A stretch of DNA of 64,000 bases, from positions 124,001-188,000 of the forward strand of contig JAJNDK010000008.1 in the NCBI GenBank assembly GCA_021156365.1, read 5' to 3'. Source of the DNA: Bacteroidota bacterium (GTDB lineage: Bacteria > Bacteroidota > Bacteroidia > B-17B0 > Aurantibacillaceae). Below, piece after piece: positions 8,102-16,005 of the stretch. The first letter of the stretch is position 1, and each line of letters starts with the position of its first letter. Below the pieces are notes generated by a model. The model did not search any database. It was given only the letters and a program-made list of their open reading frames with translations, and was not told the origin of the DNA. The position numbers and the translations under genes are program-made.

Positions 8102-8149
8102 ATAAACGAAAAAGCCTGGATTTTAAATCCACACGGCCTGCATTTTCCG
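8089..8149. repeat. 61-bp direct repeat, copy B
   Basis: The intact partner of copy A. It links REP copies 1 and 2 and contains a small inner palindrome GGATTTTAAATCC (8118-8130), giving a BIME-like layout: hairpin, spacer, hairpin. Confidence 0.8.
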
Positions 8150-8169
8150 CAGGATTGCAAATCCTGCGG
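8147..8169. repeat. REP-type hairpin, downstream copy 2
   Basis: CCGCAGGATT (8147-8156) pairs with AATCCTGCGG (8160-8169), GCA loop. It ends 24 bases before the next start codon. Confidence 0.85.
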
Positions 8170-8193
8170 GGCAGTATATAAAAATTACAAAAC

Positions 8194-8766
8194 ATGAAAC
8201 AACCCTGGTCTATCGACGAACTACAGGACATCTGGCACCTGGCCTCTCACCTGCACAACGGGCAGAAATACGGAGGCGCCAACAAAGACGAAGAGATCGA
8301 ATACCTCAATCATATTGGTGGTGTGGTGTTCGAGATCCTGGCGGCTGCCGACCATTTTGAAGGTATGGACATGAATTTTGCCCTCAAATGCGCCATCCTG
8401 CACGATGCACTTGAAGATACCGATTGCTCGTATGAACGAGTGAAGGAGCTCTTCGGAAGAGAAGTGGCCGACGGGGTGCAGGCGCTTACCAAAGACGAAA
8501 AGCTGGAAGGCAAGCGTGCAAAAATGACCGACAGCCTGGAACGGATCAAAGCGCAACCGAGGGAAGTATGGGCCGTAAAGCTGGCCGACCGCGTGGTGAA
8601 CCTCTATGCACCACCCTGGTACTGGAGCAACGACAAAAAACGGGAATACATGGAAGAGGCGTGGCTCATTCACACCGAGCTGAAAGATGCCAACGCTTAC
8701 CTTGCACAGCGCCTGGAAGCAAAGATCGAACGCTACAACCGTTTCCTGGAAAAAAAATCTTCATGA
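8194..8766 (+). CDS. HD-domain hydrolase, SpoT/MESH1-like (putative ppGpp hydrolase)
   Basis: 190 residues with the metal-binding pattern of RelA/SpoT hydrolase domains: H21 with NGQKYGG, H40 in LNHIGG, H70-D71 in HDALEDTD followed by E74-D75, and D132 with N136 in KLADRVVNLY. The family removes the 3'-pyrophosphate of (p)ppGpp using Mn2+. There is no synthetase, TGS or ACT domain, so this is a stand-alone small alarmone hydrolase type. Substrate is inferred from the family. It overlaps the next gene (ATGA), so the two are co-translated. Two REP hairpins sit in its probable leader. Confidence 0.85.
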   Translation: MKQPWSIDELQDIWHLASHLHNGQKYGGANKDEEIEYLNHIGGVVFEILAAADHFEGMDMNFALKCAILHDALEDTDCSYERVKELFGREVADGVQALTKDEKLEGKRAKMTDSLERIKAQPREVWAVKLADRVVNLYAPPWYWSNDKKREYMEEAWLIHTELKDANAYLAQRLEAKIERYNRFLEKKSS

Positions 8767-9203
8767 AAATCCGCAACTACACTGCAGCCGACAAAGAAAA
8801 GGTGGTCGGCCTGTTCCGCATGAACACACCACAATACTTTGCACCGGGTGAAGAAAATGACCTTCTGTATTACCTGGAGCAAGAATCGGAAAATTATTTT
8901 GTACTGGAAGATGACTCTATGCTGATCGGTTGCGGCGGATTTAATTTTTCAGAAGATAAAACAATGGGCAGGATCAGCTGGGATTTTTTTCACCCGGTGC
9001 AGCAGGGAAAAGGCCTGGGCAGTATGCTTCTCCAATTCAGGATCGAAAAGCTGAAAGAATACGAAAATGTAAAAATAATTTCCGTGCGTACCTCCCAGAT
9101 GGCTTTCCGCTTCTACGAAAAATCAGGCTTTGAGTTGAAAGAAACGGTAAAGGATTATTGGGCCAAAGGTTTCGACCTGTATCGGATGGAAATTTTACTG
9201 TAA
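8763..9203 (+). CDS. GNAT family N-acetyltransferase, 146 aa
   Basis: The ATG at 8763 overlaps the stop of the HD gene; a longer open frame upstream lies within that gene and is not used. The product has the GNAT layout: MKIRNYTAADKEKVVGLF (strand 1 and helix 1), the central strand MGRISWDFFHP, the acetyl-CoA pyrophosphate loop V-Q-Q-G-K-G-L-G-S (Q/R-x-x-G-x-G/A), and AFRFYEKSGFE near the end. It transfers an acetyl group from acetyl-CoA to an unknown amine. Length is normal for a single-domain GNAT. Confidence 0.88.
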   Translation: MKIRNYTAADKEKVVGLFRMNTPQYFAPGEENDLLYYLEQESENYFVLEDDSMLIGCGGFNFSEDKTMGRISWDFFHPVQQGKGLGSMLLQFRIEKLKEYENVKIISVRTSQMAFRFYEKSGFELKETVKDYWAKGFDLYRMEILL

Positions 9204-9255
9204 TACTATTTGTACAAGGCAAAAATAGAAGCGGGACATACGGCAGAGATCAGCG

Positions 9256-9289
9256 AAAAAAAAGCAAAGGGTGGTTTCCAACCCTTTGC
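9256..9289 (-). terminator. Terminator of the 1077-aa gene
   Basis: GCAAAGGGT (9264-9272) pairs with ACCCTTTGC (9281-9289). On the minus strand the stem is followed by eight T (A-run 9256-9263). Confidence 0.9.
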
Positions 9290-9309
9290 GATGTTATATG
9301 TCTGTCGTT

Positions 9310-12300
9310 TTATGCCTCTGGTACTGTAATAAAAACTTTCAGCAGGCGGCTGTATACATGAACTCCCTGATCGCGTGATTCGCGATTAATGGATTCAAGG
9401 CGGTAAACAGTAGTCACATCCGGCTTATGCTGTGCCGTACCGGTACCTCCACTCACTATCTTCACTTCTTTAAACGTTGAACCGCTATCCGTACTATACT
9501 GCAATATATGTTTATCGCCCCAGCCGGTGCTGTATAAAAAAGTTACCAGGCCACCGGTAAGTCCGGTCTTTGCATCTATCTTGTCCGGGTAATTATCAAA
9601 AAACAGGTCGGGCGCAGGTGGCAAAGCCCTTGAGGTCATTTCGGTAAAAAGCCTGAACTTGCCATCTCCGTTCGAAGAGTCGCCGGTCAATTCGGTTACC
9701 GGGCCATCTGCTGCAACGATATTTTTATCTATAACGGCAGTGCCCATCGAATCATTTCCTCCATTCAGAAAGGAATCAAATTCTGTCCCTGAGCAACGTG
9801 CACGGACAAAAGAGCGGTCTACGCCTCCGGAAACGGTTTTACTTACATTCTTAAAAAGCATTTCTTCGTTGTCTTCAAAGTTGCCGGTATTTGTTTCGCC
9901 AAGCGCATAGGGAGTAACAAAGCTACCCTGGTGTATTTCGACCGAAGGAAAGAATTTTATATCTCCACCGGAAGCATCTTCCGAATTGTCTATGACAAGG
10001 TTGCGGATAAAATCCACAGTAACAGGTTTAGGGGTGTCCTTCGCCATCAGGCGTGATGCTTTCCAGTACTCCTTTGTAATACGGACCACCGCGTTGAAAG
10101 CACCGTCATCTGTGCCCGACGAAAATTCTGCAAAAGGCAGGTCCACTGGAATGCCCCATTCGAAACCGGCACCGGCAATACCTGCCTGGATCGAAGCAGT
10201 ATCAAGTGCTCCCTCATCGAGTTCTAAAGCCTGATCGGGATCGCCGGCAGAAAAACGGTGAAAGGTTTTTTCTATCGACAAGGTACGGAGAAGTGTGAGA
10301 TCGGATTTCATCACTTCACAATTAATACCCAATCTGAAAGAGGCCAAAGGATCGCTCTTATCATACACAAGCATCTGTGACCAACCACTTCCAAACTCTT
10401 CGGCAATATCTAACACTGCGCCGCCCAGCAACTCGCTCACAATCGTTTCGCTTCCCAAAACGGGTATCAGGCGGCTCGTTTCAAACACATTCCCGTTCAG
10501 GCTGGCTTCCAACCGGATTACGTCGCCATCTTTTACAGGAGCGTCTTTGCCCAAACTTGCTACGAGGTTAGCCAGCGTATAATTCTGAAGGCTTACTTCC
10601 ACCTTTTCGAATTTCTCCGCAAAAGGCAGCTGCGTCATTCGAAAAGTGATAGTAAAGGGGGCCGGTTCGAAGTCGTCCCGGATTCCCCTCGCCGTGAAGG
10701 TGGTCTTTCCGGAAGTAGCCAGTCCAACCGTTTCATCCATGCCAATGTTGAACGAAAAATTTCCCAGGTCCATATTTACGGAAGTACGGAAAAACACTTT
10801 TCCTTTTACACCGAAAACGGCATTTCGGGGCGCATCACTGGTAGGCCATTCGGCAAATACTTTATGGGCCATACTATGATGCGCCGATATTCGTTTACCC
10901 GTGAAAGGCAGTTTTTTTTCATGTTTCCGGATCACCAGCGCTCCCTGCGACAATTCACCGTTTGTCAGCGGAATAGCATCTACCGTCAGCATATCTCCGA
11001 ACATGCTGTGAAGGCATGCCGCCTGCCACTCGATCGTAATCCGTTCATTATTTTTATTCACTCCTAACAGCTTTTTGTTCTTGCTCATGAAGTCGTCCGT
11101 AAATTCTATCTTTTCGATACTTACCTCGTAACGCATACAGGGCACACCTCGTTGCCTGCGAGCTTCCATTCTATTGTCGTTATCATCTGCATTGGTTGAA
11201 AAATCCGTAGCTGCAAACTGTTCATGCGAAAATGTGACTTCCGGAGCAGTGGCTCCAAAATCAACAGCTGTGTATTTTCCTGTCCGGTTCAAAACATGCG
11301 AGAACTCTACTGATTCGCTTAATATCCTTTCCTTTTCTTTCGGAACGACTTCCTCCTCGATATACTTCAGTAATTCATCCTCTAACGATCCGGCAACAGC
11401 CGTCCATTCGTCAATTATTTTTTGAGAAATCCCACTGCTAAAATCCCCTAAATCCTTCAGGTCTCCGAAGGTCTTTAAAGCGTTTACAATATTCTGGTAT
11501 CCAAGAGCGCTATTGAAAAAAGCCGGATGATAAAGAGAGACAAACGTGTTTAGTTTAAAAGCAGTATCCATCGATTGATTGATACCTTCCACCGGACGGA
11601 ATGGCAGGGCAAGCAGAATATTCCCGATCAGCTCCACATTATCGATCAAAAATGCTGCCGGGAGTGTGCCTAATTGTTTGGCTATTTCTTTTGCAGCAGG
11701 TCCGTCTTCCGATGCGAAACCACCGGTGCTGAATGGGTTGTCTTTCGATTGGTGTGTACGTTTAAACTCTGAAAGCATTTTCTTCTCGGTCTCATTCAGG
11801 TCTTTTGCTGTGAATTTGCTGCGGATCCGGGCTTCTATATCGGGGTGCGAAGCGGAAAAGAATTCCTGATTAAAGTTCTGGTTCCGGGCTACGGAAACAA
11901 AAGACATAATAGCCCAATCCCACAACATTCTTCCAGCCGACAGCCGCGGGATCATAAAAAGACGCAACACTAACTTATCGAAATCTACATTTATTTCACC
12001 ACTGACTTCTTTACCCCGGGTCTCGGGTTCTATAGTAATTACCAGGCCCTGTGCCTCCCTGTTCCATTCCATAGTAAGAGATCCGCCGCCAGGATCGGAT
12101 GGAAACAGGCGGATATCCTTCAGCGCACCATTCAGTATGAACAGATCAAGTGGAAATACCCGGATCCCTTCAATAACGGACCGTACCGCCTTGTTAGTAT
12201 CAGGCAGGTTGAATTCTAAAGGAGAAGTGATACCTGCAAGAGTCGCTACCGCCGAAGGAAATTCTATTTTACCGCCATTGATGCCTGAGCTCATAGTTAC

Positions 12301-12543
12301 CCGGAGTGGTTGCACTTCAGAAAAAAGGTTCACTGCCTCCGGATCATAAGGACTACCGGTAGCTGCCTTGTTGAAAAAATGAAAAATAAATTCTTCGAAA
12401 GGTGCAGGCAAGCCCTTAATAGGTTCGTCAGCAGTTAGTGTGCCTAATTCGCCTTCGCGCTTAGATGCGAGTACATAGGAATCGCGCAGTAAAACGCCTA
12501 AGAGCAAATTCATTGCTTCGTCTTTGATTGTTTTTGTTGCCAT
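9310..12543 (-). CDS. Large protein of unknown family, 1077 aa
   Basis: A single long frame from an ATG at 12543 (MATKTIKDEAMNLLLGVLLR) to 9310. There is no signal peptide, no sorting domain and no clear transmembrane helix, so it is probably cytoplasmic or exported by a route that needs no Sec signal. The first about 430 residues mix helices and strands; the rest is mostly beta-rich, with several segments that look like repeated beta-sandwich domains (for example FRTSVNMDLGNFSFNIGMDE and TTFTARGIRDDFEPAPFTIT). The C-terminal about 90 residues (LVTFLYSTGWGDKHILQYSTDSG) look fibronectin-like. I recognise no family or catalytic motif. A terminator follows; no consensus promoter was found upstream. 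Confidence 0.8.
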   Translation of the reverse strand: MATKTIKDEAMNLLLGVLLRDSYVLASKREGELGTLTADEPIKGLPAPFEEFIFHFFNKAATGSPYDPEAVNLFSEVQPLRVTMSSGINGGKIEFPSAVATLAGITSPLEFNLPDTNKAVRSVIEGIRVFPLDLFILNGALKDIRLFPSDPGGGSLTMEWNREAQGLVITIEPETRGKEVSGEINVDFDKLVLRLFMIPRLSAGRMLWDWAIMSFVSVARNQNFNQEFFSASHPDIEARIRSKFTAKDLNETEKKMLSEFKRTHQSKDNPFSTGGFASEDGPAAKEIAKQLGTLPAAFLIDNVELIGNILLALPFRPVEGINQSMDTAFKLNTFVSLYHPAFFNSALGYQNIVNALKTFGDLKDLGDFSSGISQKIIDEWTAVAGSLEDELLKYIEEEVVPKEKERILSESVEFSHVLNRTGKYTAVDFGATAPEVTFSHEQFAATDFSTNADDNDNRMEARRQRGVPCMRYEVSIEKIEFTDDFMSKNKKLLGVNKNNERITIEWQAACLHSMFGDMLTVDAIPLTNGELSQGALVIRKHEKKLPFTGKRISAHHSMAHKVFAEWPTSDAPRNAVFGVKGKVFFRTSVNMDLGNFSFNIGMDETVGLATSGKTTFTARGIRDDFEPAPFTITFRMTQLPFAEKFEKVEVSLQNYTLANLVASLGKDAPVKDGDVIRLEASLNGNVFETSRLIPVLGSETIVSELLGGAVLDIAEEFGSGWSQMLVYDKSDPLASFRLGINCEVMKSDLTLLRTLSIEKTFHRFSAGDPDQALELDEGALDTASIQAGIAGAGFEWGIPVDLPFAEFSSGTDDGAFNAVVRITKEYWKASRLMAKDTPKPVTVDFIRNLVIDNSEDASGGDIKFFPSVEIHQGSFVTPYALGETNTGNFEDNEEMLFKNVSKTVSGGVDRSFVRARCSGTEFDSFLNGGNDSMGTAVIDKNIVAADGPVTELTGDSSNGDGKFRLFTEMTSRALPPAPDLFFDNYPDKIDAKTGLTGGLVTFLYSTGWGDKHILQYSTDSGSTFKEVKIVSGGTGTAQHKPDVTTVYRLESINRESRDQGVHVYSRLLKVFITVPEA

Positions 12544-12914
12544 AATTTTTAGGTATTGTTTGTAATTAAGGATCTATTATGGAGGAAAGGTAATCCTGCC
12601 AAAACCCTTTGTTGGAAAAATATGGTGAGCGGATGATTTTCATTGGCAAACGACTGATTTTAATAGGCAGATATTTGATTTTTCACGACGAATTGTTATC
12701 ATTGTATATACATCCCCTCAGGCCGGTCACGTATTTGTACTATCCATATAGCTTGTCACAGACAATACATCCTTGTACTTAATAAGAAGAGGAAAAAAAG
12801 GATGTGATTTCTTTGAGTGTGTATATACTGTAGCCGATTTCGGCATACTTTTCCCATACTCAATTTTTAATTATATTTGATCTATTCGAAACACTATAGC
12901 AGGGTAATACACTT
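12544..12914. other. Divergent intergenic region
   Basis: 371 bases between two divergently transcribed genes. It holds the promoter of the rightward gene (12872-12879) and must hold that of the leftward one. An inverted repeat CATCCTT (12768-12774) / AAGGATG (12798-12804) with a long loop is present. No ORF is supported. Confidence 0.5.
12872..12879 (+). promoter_or_regulatory. -7 promoter element TATATTTG
   Basis: A perfect TAnnTTTG box 35 bases upstream of the ATG at 12915. Confidence 0.7.
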
Positions 12915-13793
12915 ATGAATAAAGAGCTCTGGTATTTTCTTATCAGCGGGCAGGCCGATAACAACACCGGTCTGTTCGGCAATTTCTACGCATATGGCGG
13001 ACATATGGGCGAAGCGCTTCAAAATGCCTTCATGGCAGCACTGATGTATAACTTTCATCAACCCTCGCTTGTGGAGGCCGATCTTATGGAAAGCTTCGAG
13101 GCAATAGGAGAACCGGCTGAGCTGATCCAGATCGCCGATGAAGTGCACCTGCGGATCCCCATCTTTTCTTTCCCCTACAATGATCCCGACAGGTCCTTTG
13201 AAGCGCCCACAGGTATTGTGAAAGCGGCGGGCGAAGACACTTACGATTATGAATTGATCCGTGAGTGTTTCATTACCTACGAGAAGGATGCGGAAGGCAT
13301 TTATGAGCTGGAGCTGGTGGCAGGGAAAACACGGCTGGAAGAAACATTTGTTGCCCTGATCAAAAGCATGCCTTCTATTGATGGCTTCTGGGTGTACCTC
13401 GACAACGACTGGGAACATAACCTTACGGAGCTCTGGACAGCCAAACATCTGACCAGCAAAGAAAGTGTGATCGCTTTTCTGCAGAAGCAAAAAAAGAATA
13501 CGCTGGAAAACGGCTTTGTAAAACTGGTGGTGCATTCCTCCAAAGGTGATACCAACCTGAAGCTGAACGATCACAAAAAGATCCGCCTGCACACGGAGGA
13601 TGAAGGTGTGTTCCGCAGTTTCATCCTGCAATTGCGAAGTATGGGCTACGAGCAAAATACGGAAGAGTATTACAACCTCGAGTTTGGTTTTCATCACTGG
13701 CACTATCGCCCTGCCGGCAGCCTCACGAGATCCGGGTTCATCAAAATGCTGGAAGCAGAACAGTTTGAATGGATAGATGAGTGGGAGGAATAA
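12915..13793 (+). CDS. Conserved hypothetical protein, 292 aa
   Basis: A soluble, acidic protein with no signal peptide (MNKELWYFLISGQADNNTGL). Two halves can be seen: residues 1-135 with GGHMGEALQNAFMAALMYNF, and 140-292 with TRLEETFVALIKSMPSIDGFWVY-like and LRSMGYEQ stretches. It is rich in Glu/Asp and Trp/Tyr, as many small intracellular Bacteroidota proteins and immunity-like proteins are, but nothing here assigns a role. It is the first gene of a same-strand run to 15993, with a promoter just upstream and 17 bases to the next gene. Confidence 0.75.
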   Translation: MNKELWYFLISGQADNNTGLFGNFYAYGGHMGEALQNAFMAALMYNFHQPSLVEADLMESFEAIGEPAELIQIADEVHLRIPIFSFPYNDPDRSFEAPTGIVKAAGEDTYDYELIRECFITYEKDAEGIYELELVAGKTRLEETFVALIKSMPSIDGFWVYLDNDWEHNLTELWTAKHLTSKESVIAFLQKQKKNTLENGFVKLVVHSSKGDTNLKLNDHKKIRLHTEDEGVFRSFILQLRSMGYEQNTEEYYNLEFGFHHWHYRPAGSLTRSGFIKMLEAEQFEWIDEWEE

Positions 13794-13810
13794 CGAATAA
13801 AAAATAACAG

Positions 13811-14290
13811 ATGCAAGAAGACAAGGGCTCCTGCCGGATGACCGATCATCCGAATATAAACAATTACGCACTTACACTCCTGAAGAAAAAAGGATTCAAA
13901 TTATTGATCCAACCGCATGACACTGAAGATGATTCAGGCTTTACCTGGTGGGCAAAAAAAGGCGGCCGGAATTTCGACGCATCCGATCCCCTGCGTTTGC
14001 TGGCGATGGTAAACATCTGGGAAAGCTACGGTGACGACTGGTACACGAATCCGAAAATGGGAATTGAAAAAGTATGGGATCAGCTTGCAGACAGGGCTTT
14101 CCCGAACGGACCGGAAGATTTTGAAAATATGTCCGAAGAAGAATTCCAGAGCATGGTCAGTGATTACCGCGAATTTTTCGAATTGCACATGTTCCCTGCT
14201 ATAGAGCTGACAGCGTCCATTTCAAGGAAAGAAATGTATAAAGTAGTAGAAAGCTATTTTTTAAAATCAAGGTACGAAGATGAAGCCTGA
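13811..14290 (+). CDS. Hypothetical protein, 159 aa
   Basis: An acidic soluble protein beginning MQEDKGSCRMTDHPNINNYA, with a second possible start at the internal Met of RMTDHP. It contains FTWWAKKGGRNFDASDPLRLLAMVNIWE and WDQLADRAFPNGPEDF-type stretches, rich in Trp and Asp. No family recognised. It starts 17 bases after the previous gene and overlaps the next by 11 bases, so it belongs to one transcript with them. Confidence 0.7.
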   Translation: MQEDKGSCRMTDHPNINNYALTLLKKKGFKLLIQPHDTEDDSGFTWWAKKGGRNFDASDPLRLLAMVNIWESYGDDWYTNPKMGIEKVWDQLADRAFPNGPEDFENMSEEEFQSMVSDYREFFELHMFPAIELTASISRKEMYKVVESYFLKSRYEDEA

Positions 14291-14954
14291 ATTCCTTTTT
14301 AACAGATTTGTTCTTATAGTTTTTGCAATTATCTTCACAAACTGCGCCTTTAAGGCAAAAGAAAAAGGTTCCGCACCTGATAACGATATAGGAATGGGCG
14401 TGATCGACATCAGCTTTTCCACCAACGGCGAAGAAGACAGCACCCTCACTTTTTTCAGAACTCTTGAGCAAACTATTCCTGAAAAGCGTTTATCTTTAGA
14501 TCAAATAGATTATGTATTACGAATGACAAATGATACCTTAGGTATCTGTCCGCTGGAGTTCATGCCAACGCCAAGGGGATTATTTTTTCGTTGCCTTGAC
14601 TCTACAAAAGAAGCATACCATATTCTGGTTAATGAAAATTCCGGGCAAACATACTGGATCCGTAAAAACCGGCTCAGTTCTTTCAGCAGCTGGCTTTCGT
14701 ATCTGAATGCTTCGGATTATGTCTTCACCTCCGAAGCCCTGCATAGCTCTCCCGACACTGCATCACCGGTAGTGCTGAATCAGGATTCCTGCTACACCTA
14801 CAACATATTGAACATGAAGGATGACTGGATAGAGGTGCTCAGCAATGATTACTGGCATATGTACAAAGAAAATCCGGTGATCAAAGAAGTAAAAGGCTGG
14901 GTGCACTGGAGAAAAGGCAAAAAGATCCTGATCGGAAAAACATACGCAGAATAA
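14280..14954 (+). CDS. Putative lipoprotein, 224 aa
   Basis: The N-terminus is a hydrophobic signal (FLFNRFVLIVFAIIF) ending at TNC, a plausible lipobox with Cys near residue 21, so the product is probably a lipoprotein. The C-terminal third (CYTYNILNMKDDWIEVL, then VKGWVHWRKGKKILIGK) has the look of a bacterial SH3 domain, a beta fold that often binds peptidoglycan or peptides. The N-terminal part is unassigned. It overlaps the previous gene by 11 bases and is followed 4 bases later by the next, an operon arrangement. Confidence 0.7.
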   Translation: MKPEFLFNRFVLIVFAIIFTNCAFKAKEKGSAPDNDIGMGVIDISFSTNGEEDSTLTFFRTLEQTIPEKRLSLDQIDYVLRMTNDTLGICPLEFMPTPRGLFFRCLDSTKEAYHILVNENSGQTYWIRKNRLSSFSSWLSYLNASDYVFTSEALHSSPDTASPVVLNQDSCYTYNILNMKDDWIEVLSNDYWHMYKENPVIKEVKGWVHWRKGKKILIGKTYAE

Positions 14955-14958
14955 AAAT

Positions 14959-15438
14959 ATGGAACCAATCATTAAAAATATACCAGAGAAAAAGCTGATC
15001 GGTAAACGGCTTCGCATGTCGATAGCCAACAACAAAACGTTTGATCTGTGGAAGAGCTTTATGCCTTTCCGGAACGAAATAAAAAGCAGGGTGAATACAG
15101 AGATGTTTTCCATGCAGGTATTTGATCCTTCCTTTAGCTTTCTTCCATTTGATATCCATGCGGAATTTGACAAATGGGCTGCTGTGGAGGTTTCGGAAAG
15201 CGTTGCTATTCCCGAAGGAATGGAAGCTTTCACCCTGCCAGGTGGATTGTACGCTGTTTTCCTTCACAAAGGCCCGGCCAGCGGCGCAGAAAGAACATTT
15301 CGCTACATCTTTGAGACCTGGTTGCCCGCATCGGGCTATATCCTGGACACCCGTCCGCATTTTGAACTACTCGGAGAAAAGTACAAAAACAATGATCCGG
15401 ATTCGGAGGAGGAAGTATGGATCCCAATAAGGAAATGA
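14959..15438 (+). CDS. GyrI-like effector-binding domain protein
   Basis: A stand-alone 159-residue protein of the GyrI/AraC-effector-binding fold (PF06445). Typical features are the early KLIGKRLRMSIANNKTFDLWKSFMP strand-helix, FDKWAAVEVSES with IPEGMEAFTLPGGLYAVFLHKGPAS (the family's P-x-G-x-Y-A-x-F motif), and the C-terminal HFELLGEKY-x-x-x-D-P-x-S-E-E-E-VWIPI, where the acidic pair lies in the ligand pocket. Members bind small hydrophobic molecules or hydrolyse cyclopropanoid adducts; the ligand here is unknown. There is no DNA-binding domain. Its start lies 4 bases after the lipoprotein gene. Confidence 0.85.
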   Translation: MEPIIKNIPEKKLIGKRLRMSIANNKTFDLWKSFMPFRNEIKSRVNTEMFSMQVFDPSFSFLPFDIHAEFDKWAAVEVSESVAIPEGMEAFTLPGGLYAVFLHKGPASGAERTFRYIFETWLPASGYILDTRPHFELLGEKYKNNDPDSEEEVWIPIRK

Positions 15439-15501
15439 ATGCAAGCCGTCTTTGCGTGAGGCATTGGCAACCACAGGCATGTAAATTGCGTATACCTATA
15501 T

Positions 15502-15993
15502 GTGAAAACCCTGCTTGCCATATTCCTTTTCAATTGTAGCCTCCTTTCCAGGGCACAGGTGAAGGATATATCCGGCTACTACGCAGGCGAATTTTCCACA
15601 GATACGGTATGTATCCGGGTTTTCTTCGATCTGAAAAAAGACTCCACTTACAAGATCCAGCTCGCCTATAACTTTATGGAATTCTGCGTAGGCAAAGGAA
15701 AAGACACCCTGCTTTTTGAGGGGCGCTGGTCTGCCGAACAGGAATGGCTGTTCCTATACCCTTTCAACAAAGGCATCGATATTTTTTATCAATACGGAAC
15801 ACAAAGCAGGCGCGACAAACGCATTATTGCCAAACATACGAAAGAAGACATGGTTGCCATGGAAGTAGAATTTGCCAACGATTGTCCGCGCATTTATTTT
15901 CGGATCAACACCGAATGTTTCAAAGATGCCTGGAAATACTATTACATCGAAAAGATCAGCTGCCAGACAGAGATCCCGAAAGTGGCGAAATGA
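15502..15993 (+). CDS. Secreted hypothetical protein, 163 aa
   Basis: The best start is a GTG at 15502, directly before a signal peptide (KTLLAIFLFNCSLLSRAQ, cleavage after RAQ); no ATG fits. The mature part, about 145 residues, begins with ISGYYAGEFSTDTVCIRVFFDL and continues with TLLFEGRWSAEQEWLFLYP, a pattern suggesting a small lipocalin-like or beta-barrel fold as in many Bacteroidota periplasmic proteins; this is a guess from the strand spacing. No family assigned. It is last in the run from 12915 and faces hflX on the other strand, 12 bases between stops. Confidence 0.65.
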   Translation: MKTLLAIFLFNCSLLSRAQVKDISGYYAGEFSTDTVCIRVFFDLKKDSTYKIQLAYNFMEFCVGKGKDTLLFEGRWSAEQEWLFLYPFNKGIDIFYQYGTQSRRDKRIIAKHTKEDMVAMEVEFANDCPRIYFRINTECFKDAWKYYYIEKISCQTEIPKVAK

Positions 15994-16005
15994 TCATTCT
16001 TCTTT

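Noticed and set aside
7915-8231. Two minus-strand ORFs over the REP region
   Set aside because: They are translations of the 61-bp direct repeats and of REP arms, repeating the same peptide; not genes.
12894-13871. Minus-strand ORF of 325 codons
   Set aside because: It lies fully antisense to the gene at 12915-13793, which has a perfect promoter. The translated sequence is rich in Cys, His and Phe in a way typical of shadow frames and lacks any known motif.
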